DNA of 64,000 nucleotides from Pseudarthrobacter sulfonivorans (GTDB taxonomy: Bacteria; Actinomycetota; Actinomycetes; Actinomycetales; Micrococcaceae): positions 1-64,000 of the forward strand of contig NZ_JANFCZ010000024.1 of NCBI RefSeq assembly GCF_024391045.1, in the 5' to 3' direction. Below the pieces are notes generated by a model. That model saw only the letters and a program-made list of their open reading frames with translations, made no database searches and was not told the origin of the DNA. The first letter of the stretch is position 1, and every line of letters starts with the position of its first letter. Shown here piece after piece: positions 60,449 to 64,000 of the stretch. The position numbers were made by a program, and so were the translations under genes.

Positions 60449-61714
60449 ATGCGCGACCCGCGCTCGGTGCGTTGCACCTACTACCTAGAGTCCGAAATTG
60501 ACCCCGCGAAAGCCGCAGCCATTATGGCGGGCGAGCAGTCCAGCGGCACCTTCCTGCCGGTTCCCGGCGAATCGGCCCGCATCCGGGAACGGCACGCCGC
60601 CCGGATATCGGACGTTCAAGAGCTCGGCTTTTGCCGGCCTTCCCTGCCGTCACGGGTCAACCCGGAAAAAGTCCGCGCTGCCTTGGTGACCGTTGATTTC
60701 CCCATGGAGAACGTCGGCACGGACCTGGCCACCCTGCAGACCGCCATTGCCGGCAATCTCTTCGAGCTGGGCGATCTGTATGCCTGCCGGCTCCAAAACA
60801 TTGAGCTGCCAGAGGACTTCGTGGCCGCCCACCCTGGGCCGGCCTTCGGCATCGAGGGGACCCGCAAACTCATCAGCGACGTTCAAGGCGTGATGGTCGG
60901 CACCATCGTCAAACCCAATGTCGGACTCTCGGAAGAGGAATTCCGTTTGGTCGTCCGGGAGCTGGCGATGGCGTCCATTGACCTGATCAAGGACGACGAG
61001 CTCATGACTGATCCGGCGTACCTGCCGCTGGAACGCCGGGTCGCCGTCGCCACCGAGGAAATCCGTGCCGCCGAGGAGGTAACGTGCCACTCCACCATGT
61101 ATGCCTTCAACGTTACCGGTGACCTCGCCGGCCTGCAGAAGCGCCACGACCTGGTTGTTGAAGCCGGCGGCACTTGCGTGATGCTGAACATCCCCGTGAT
61201 GGGGCTCCCGGCACTTGCCTGGCTCCGCACCTTCGCCGAGGTACCGATCCACGGCCACCGGGCAGGCCTCGCCGCCTCCATGCGGTCCAAGGCCCTGGGT
61301 ATGGATTACCGGGTTTGGCAGCAGATGGCCCGCCTTGCCGGGGCCGACCACCTGCACGCCAGCGGACTCGGCAGCAAGTTCTACGAACTGGACGAAGAAG
61401 TCGCCGCGAACATCCGCAGCCTGCTCGAACCCCTCGGGCAGACCATTGCACCGCTGCCGGTGTTGTCCTCAGGGCAGAATGTCACCACCCCCGGCCCCAC
61501 ATTCGAAGCGGTCGGTTCCACGGACCTGATGATGCTCGCCGGCGGCGGGGTCGCAGCCCACCCGGACGGCGCCGGCGCCGGAGTACGGAGCCTGCGCCAG
61601 GCGTGGGACGCAGCCGTGGACGGGGTGCCGCTGCAGACGGCAGCGGACAAACTCGCCTCCACGGGGGACCACGCTCTCCTGAACGCAGTCCAGACTTTCG
61701 GGAAAGGCGCCTGA
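60449..61714 (+). CDS. RuBisCO-like protein (form IV), OiaX-like candidate
   Basis: From ATG 60449 (GGAGA upstream) the protein has 421 residues. It keeps the catalytic-barrel motifs of the RuBisCO superfamily: GTIVKPNVGLS (first KP motif), IDLIKDDELM (carbamylated-Lys KDDE motif), IHGHRAG, SGLGSKF at loop 6 and the phosphate-binding SSGQN and LAGGGVAAHPDG. Many form I active-site residues differ, so it is not a CO2 fixer. Family members next to DUF1537 kinases decarboxylate 3-oxo-isoapionate 4-phosphate in D-apionate catabolism, which fits the gene that follows. The identity of the substrate is inferred. Confidence 0.88.
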   Translation: MRDPRSVRCTYYLESEIDPAKAAAIMAGEQSSGTFLPVPGESARIRERHAARISDVQELGFCRPSLPSRVNPEKVRAALVTVDFPMENVGTDLATLQTAIAGNLFELGDLYACRLQNIELPEDFVAAHPGPAFGIEGTRKLISDVQGVMVGTIVKPNVGLSEEEFRLVVRELAMASIDLIKDDELMTDPAYLPLERRVAVATEEIRAAEEVTCHSTMYAFNVTGDLAGLQKRHDLVVEAGGTCVMLNIPVMGLPALAWLRTFAEVPIHGHRAGLAASMRSKALGMDYRVWQQMARLAGADHLHASGLGSKFYELDEEVAANIRSLLEPLGQTIAPLPVLSSGQNVTTPGPTFEAVGSTDLMMLAGGGVAAHPDGAGAGVRSLRQAWDAAVDGVPLQTAADKLASTGDHALLNAVQTFGKGA

Positions 61715-61715
61715 C

Positions 61716-63013
61716 ATGCCAGCTTTCGGTTTCGTCGCGGACGACCTCACCGGAGCCGCCGACGTCCTGGCCCAATCCCACCGCTACGGCCTGGACGCTG
61801 CACTGGTCATCGGGGACGCGCCGCTGCCCACGGACACCGACGTCGTCGGGTTCGCAGGACCGGCCCGCTCCCTGTCCGGAACAGCGTTCGACAACCTGGT
61901 CATCAGGGACCTCGCCGGCATTGCGGCCCTGAACCTGGACGTGCTCCTGTACAAGGTCTGCTCCACCTTCGACAGCTCCACCACAGTCGGGAGCATCGGC
62001 CGCGGGATCCAGCTGCTCCATCAGCAATTCCCCCTGCACGGCCCCATTCCCGTGGCGCCCGCCCAGCCGGGCTTCGGCCGGTACACCGCCTTCAGCAATC
62101 ACTACGCCAACTACGCCGGCAAAACCTACCGGCTGGACCGCCACCCGGTCATGTCCCGCCACCCCTCCACCCCATGGCCGAGGCGGACCTGCGCCAGGTC
62201 CTGGCCGAACAGCTCGGCGGCACCCAGGTGCCTGCGGCGATCCATCTGCCAGCCTATGAGGACGGCACTTTCAAGGACGCCTGGGCGGAACGGCGCCGGG
62301 ATCTCGGGGCCCAGGCTTTTGTCGTTGACGCCGTGGACGAACACCAGATGGATGCCATCGCAGAAGCCCTAACACGGGAAGAACACGGCCACGGTCCGTC
62401 GATCGTCGTGGGATCGGGCGGCATCATGGCAGCCCTGGCACGGTCAATCTCGGACCAGCCTCCGCGCACACCCGGCCCGCAGCGCCCGTCCGGACCGGTG
62501 CTGGCCGTCAGCGCCTCAGCGTCCAGCACCACGGCCGAGCAAATCAACGACGCCGTCTCGAACGGCTGGGAGGACGTCCCTGTGCCTGCCGAACTGCTCC
62601 AGCGGGACGACACCGCCCTCGTGGCAGCCCTCGACGAACGCGTTTCCGCTGCCCTCCGGGCAGGCAGGAACGTCGTCGTGCACACCACCCGCGGCGCAGC
62701 GGACCCCCGCTATGGCGCCAGCAAACCGGTGGACGCGGGCTACCTCGGCGCACTGATCGGTGGCATTGCCGCCAGGATGGCAAACGCCGCGCTCACCCGA
62801 GACATCGCCGTCTGCGGCGGCGATACCTCCAGCCATGCACTCATTGCCATGGGTGTACGCCAGCTGCGCGTGACCGACCAATTCGTCACAGCCGGCCCAA
62901 TCCTGAACGCCGACGGCGCCTCCGCCGTCGGAGGGTGCAGGCTCCTGCTCAAGGGCGGACAGGTCGGCCCCAACGACATCCTGCGCCGCTTCGCCGGTCA
63001 GCTCCCCAGCTAA
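61716..63013 (+). pseudogene. DUF1537 four-carbon acid-sugar kinase, interrupted by a -1 frameshift
   Basis: The N-terminal half is in one frame from ATG 61716 (FGFVADDLTGAADVLAQSHR ... YTAFSNHYANYAGKTYRLDR, HPVMSRHPSTP) and the rest in another frame to 63013 (MAEADLRQVLAEQLGG ... VVGSGGIMAALARS ... GGDTSSHALIAMGVRQLRV). The family reads MSRHPxTPMxEADLR without a break, so one base is missing in the CCCC run at 62170-62173. Restored, it would have about 432 residues. Such kinases phosphorylate C4/C5 acid sugars (OtnK, DtnK, OiaK). It starts 2 bp after the RuBisCO-like gene. The break may be a real mutation or an assembly error. Confidence 0.82.
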
Positions 63014-63066
63014 CACCCCCAACACAATCCTCCACGCATCATCAGAACCAACGAAAGGCGGCCCCC

Positions 63067-64000
63067 ATGCGGGCAGTAGTCAAGAACGCAGCAGAACGAG
63101 GCGTCACCTACGTCACCGGCGCCGGCGACCCCAAGGCAACAGAAGGCACCGTCGTCATCGAAGTAGGCGCTGCGTCCCTGTGCGGCACCGACCGCGAACT
63201 CTACGAATGGACCCCGTCGGCCCAGGCGTTCAACCTCAACCTCCCGGTCACCCTCGGGCACGAAGGCGCAGGAACCATCGTAGAGGTCGGTCCCGGCGTC
63301 ACCGGACTGCAGGTTGGCGACCAGGTCGCCTTGGAAAGCCACCTCACCTGCGGACAATGCTTCCCGTGCCGCACCGGCGACGCCCACACGTGCGAACGCA
63401 CCGGGATCCTCGGGATGCACATTGACGGCGTCTTCGCCGAGTACGCCGCCGTGCCGCAGGACATCTGCGTCAAGCTGCCCACCGGCCTGTCCCTCGAATC
63501 CGGAGCCCTACTCGAGGCAGCCGGCGTAGCAGTGCACGCCATCCAGCGCGCCAACTACTCCGTCGCAGGCCGGGCGGTGCTCGTCAGCGGCGCGGGCCCG
63601 GTCGGCCTCGTCGTCGTGAACCTGGCACTGCTCATGGGCGCCAGCCATGTCATCGCCGTCGACCCCAACCCCTACCGGCGCGCGCAAGCCGAAAAGCTCG
63701 GCGCGACCGCCCTGCACCCCAACGACGGCATCATCGAACGCTGCCGCGAACTGACCGGGCGCCGCGGCGGCTTCGACGTCGCCTTCGAATGCTCAGGAGC
63801 ACCCGGCACCCTGACAACACTCTTCGAAGCCGTCCGCCGCGAAGGCACCGTCATCACCGTCGGACACCCCAGCCGCCCCGCCGAAGTCGACATCGCAGCA
63901 TACATCAACAAAAAAGGCATCACCCTCCGCGGCATCTTCGGACGCCGGCTCTGGGAAACCTGGGAACAAAGCCTGCTGCTGCTGGACTCCGGGAAGCTGG
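63067..64000 (+). CDS. Zinc-dependent threonine-dehydrogenase-like enzyme (3' end outside window)
   Basis: The gene starts at ATG 63067 with AAAGG upstream and is still open at the window end after 311 codons. Motifs: SLCGTDRELYEW (catalytic Cys), TLGHEGAGTIVEVGPGV, structural zinc CGQCFPCRTGDAHTC, cofactor site VLVSGAGPVGLVVVNLALLM and GIFGRRLWETWEQSLLLL, the last typical of L-threonine 3-dehydrogenase-like MDR enzymes. In this operon it probably oxidises a polyol or sugar acid hydroxyl rather than threonine. It follows the kinase gene by 53 bp. Confidence 0.85.
   Translation, partial: MRAVVKNAAERGVTYVTGAGDPKATEGTVVIEVGAASLCGTDRELYEWTPSAQAFNLNLPVTLGHEGAGTIVEVGPGVTGLQVGDQVALESHLTCGQCFPCRTGDAHTCERTGILGMHIDGVFAEYAAVPQDICVKLPTGLSLESGALLEAAGVAVHAIQRANYSVAGRAVLVSGAGPVGLVVVNLALLMGASHVIAVDPNPYRRAQAEKLGATALHPNDGIIERCRELTGRRGGFDVAFECSGAPGTLTTLFEAVRREGTVITVGHPSRPAEVDIAAYINKKGITLRGIFGRRLWETWEQSLLLLDSGKL

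Noticed and set aside
62174-63013. Independent 279-residue protein starting at ATG 62174
   Set aside because: No ribosome site; it is the C-terminal part of the DUF1537 kinase displaced by a one-base frameshift.
1-64000. CRISPR arrays, tRNA/rRNA genes, transposases or prophage genes
   Set aside because: Scanned by eye and by protein content; no periodic repeats, cloverleaf-like genes, transposase or integrase motifs were found.

Overview
The window is high-GC actinobacterial chromosome. Gene content and protein style fit a soil Micrococcaceae member of the Arthrobacter / Pseudarthrobacter type: MptB-type mannosyltransferase, lmo0937-type small membrane protein, BetT-like choline carrier, copper amine oxidase and many IclR/GntR/TetR-controlled catabolic clusters. 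I saw no rRNA, tRNA, CRISPR array, insertion sequence or phage module. It reads as a stable catabolic region assembled from separately regulated operons.

Left part (1-24 kb): the 3' end of a copper amine oxidase; a DUF5134 membrane protein; a TetR gene divergent from two small cupins; a BetT-type choline carrier; a TetR/EutQ-like cupin pair with a clear 26-bp dyad between them; then mostly housekeeping genes (mptB, SulP anion transporter, lhgO, a GGDEF protein, an FMN reductase and MarR, a two-component system divergent from a MacB-like ABC exporter, a small His/Trp-rich secreted protein, an alpha/beta hydrolase, ppsA and its regulator ppsR).

Central part (24-48.5 kb) is the most interesting. 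A compact minus-strand operon (33245 to 24132) encodes P450, PEP-synthase-like ATP-grasp protein, PEP-synthase-like His-domain protein, SDR, [2Fe-2S] ferredoxin, ferredoxin reductase, HD phosphohydrolase and aldehyde dehydrogenase. This matches, gene for gene and in order, the Corynebacterium glutamicum cre cluster, which phosphorylates 4-cresol, oxidises the methyl group on the phosphate ester, then dephosphorylates to 4-hydroxybenzoate. A few kb away lies a second P450 that looks like CYP199A (4-methoxybenzoate O-demethylase), paired with a one-piece PDR-type reductase, an IclR regulator, a coniferyl-alcohol-dehydrogenase-like SDR, an aldehyde dehydrogenase, an MBL hydrolase and two MFS carriers. 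A 19-bp inverted repeat (CTTTCC-N7-GGAAAG) recurs in front of the reductase/P450 operon, between the SDR and ALDH genes and before an MFS gene. A diverged copy precedes the cre-type operon. This suggests one IclR regulon feeding alkyl- and methoxy-phenols toward 4-hydroxybenzoate. A second IclR gene and a second CreD-like HD protein follow.

Right part (48.5-64 kb): a carboxylase-like cluster (biotin carboxylase-BCCP, KipI-KipA fusion, MFS carrier, LamB/YcsF protein) under a divergent FCD-GntR; then a sugar-acid-type region with a MatC-like carrier, two UTRA-type GntR regulators with dyad operators, a COG3618 lactonase-like amidohydrolase, a RuBisCO-like protein, a DUF1537 four-carbon acid-sugar kinase carrying an apparent one-base frameshift, and the start of a threonine-dehydrogenase-like enzyme cut by the window end. 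The RuBisCO-like/DUF1537 pair recalls the D-apionate (3-oxo-isoapionate) pathway.
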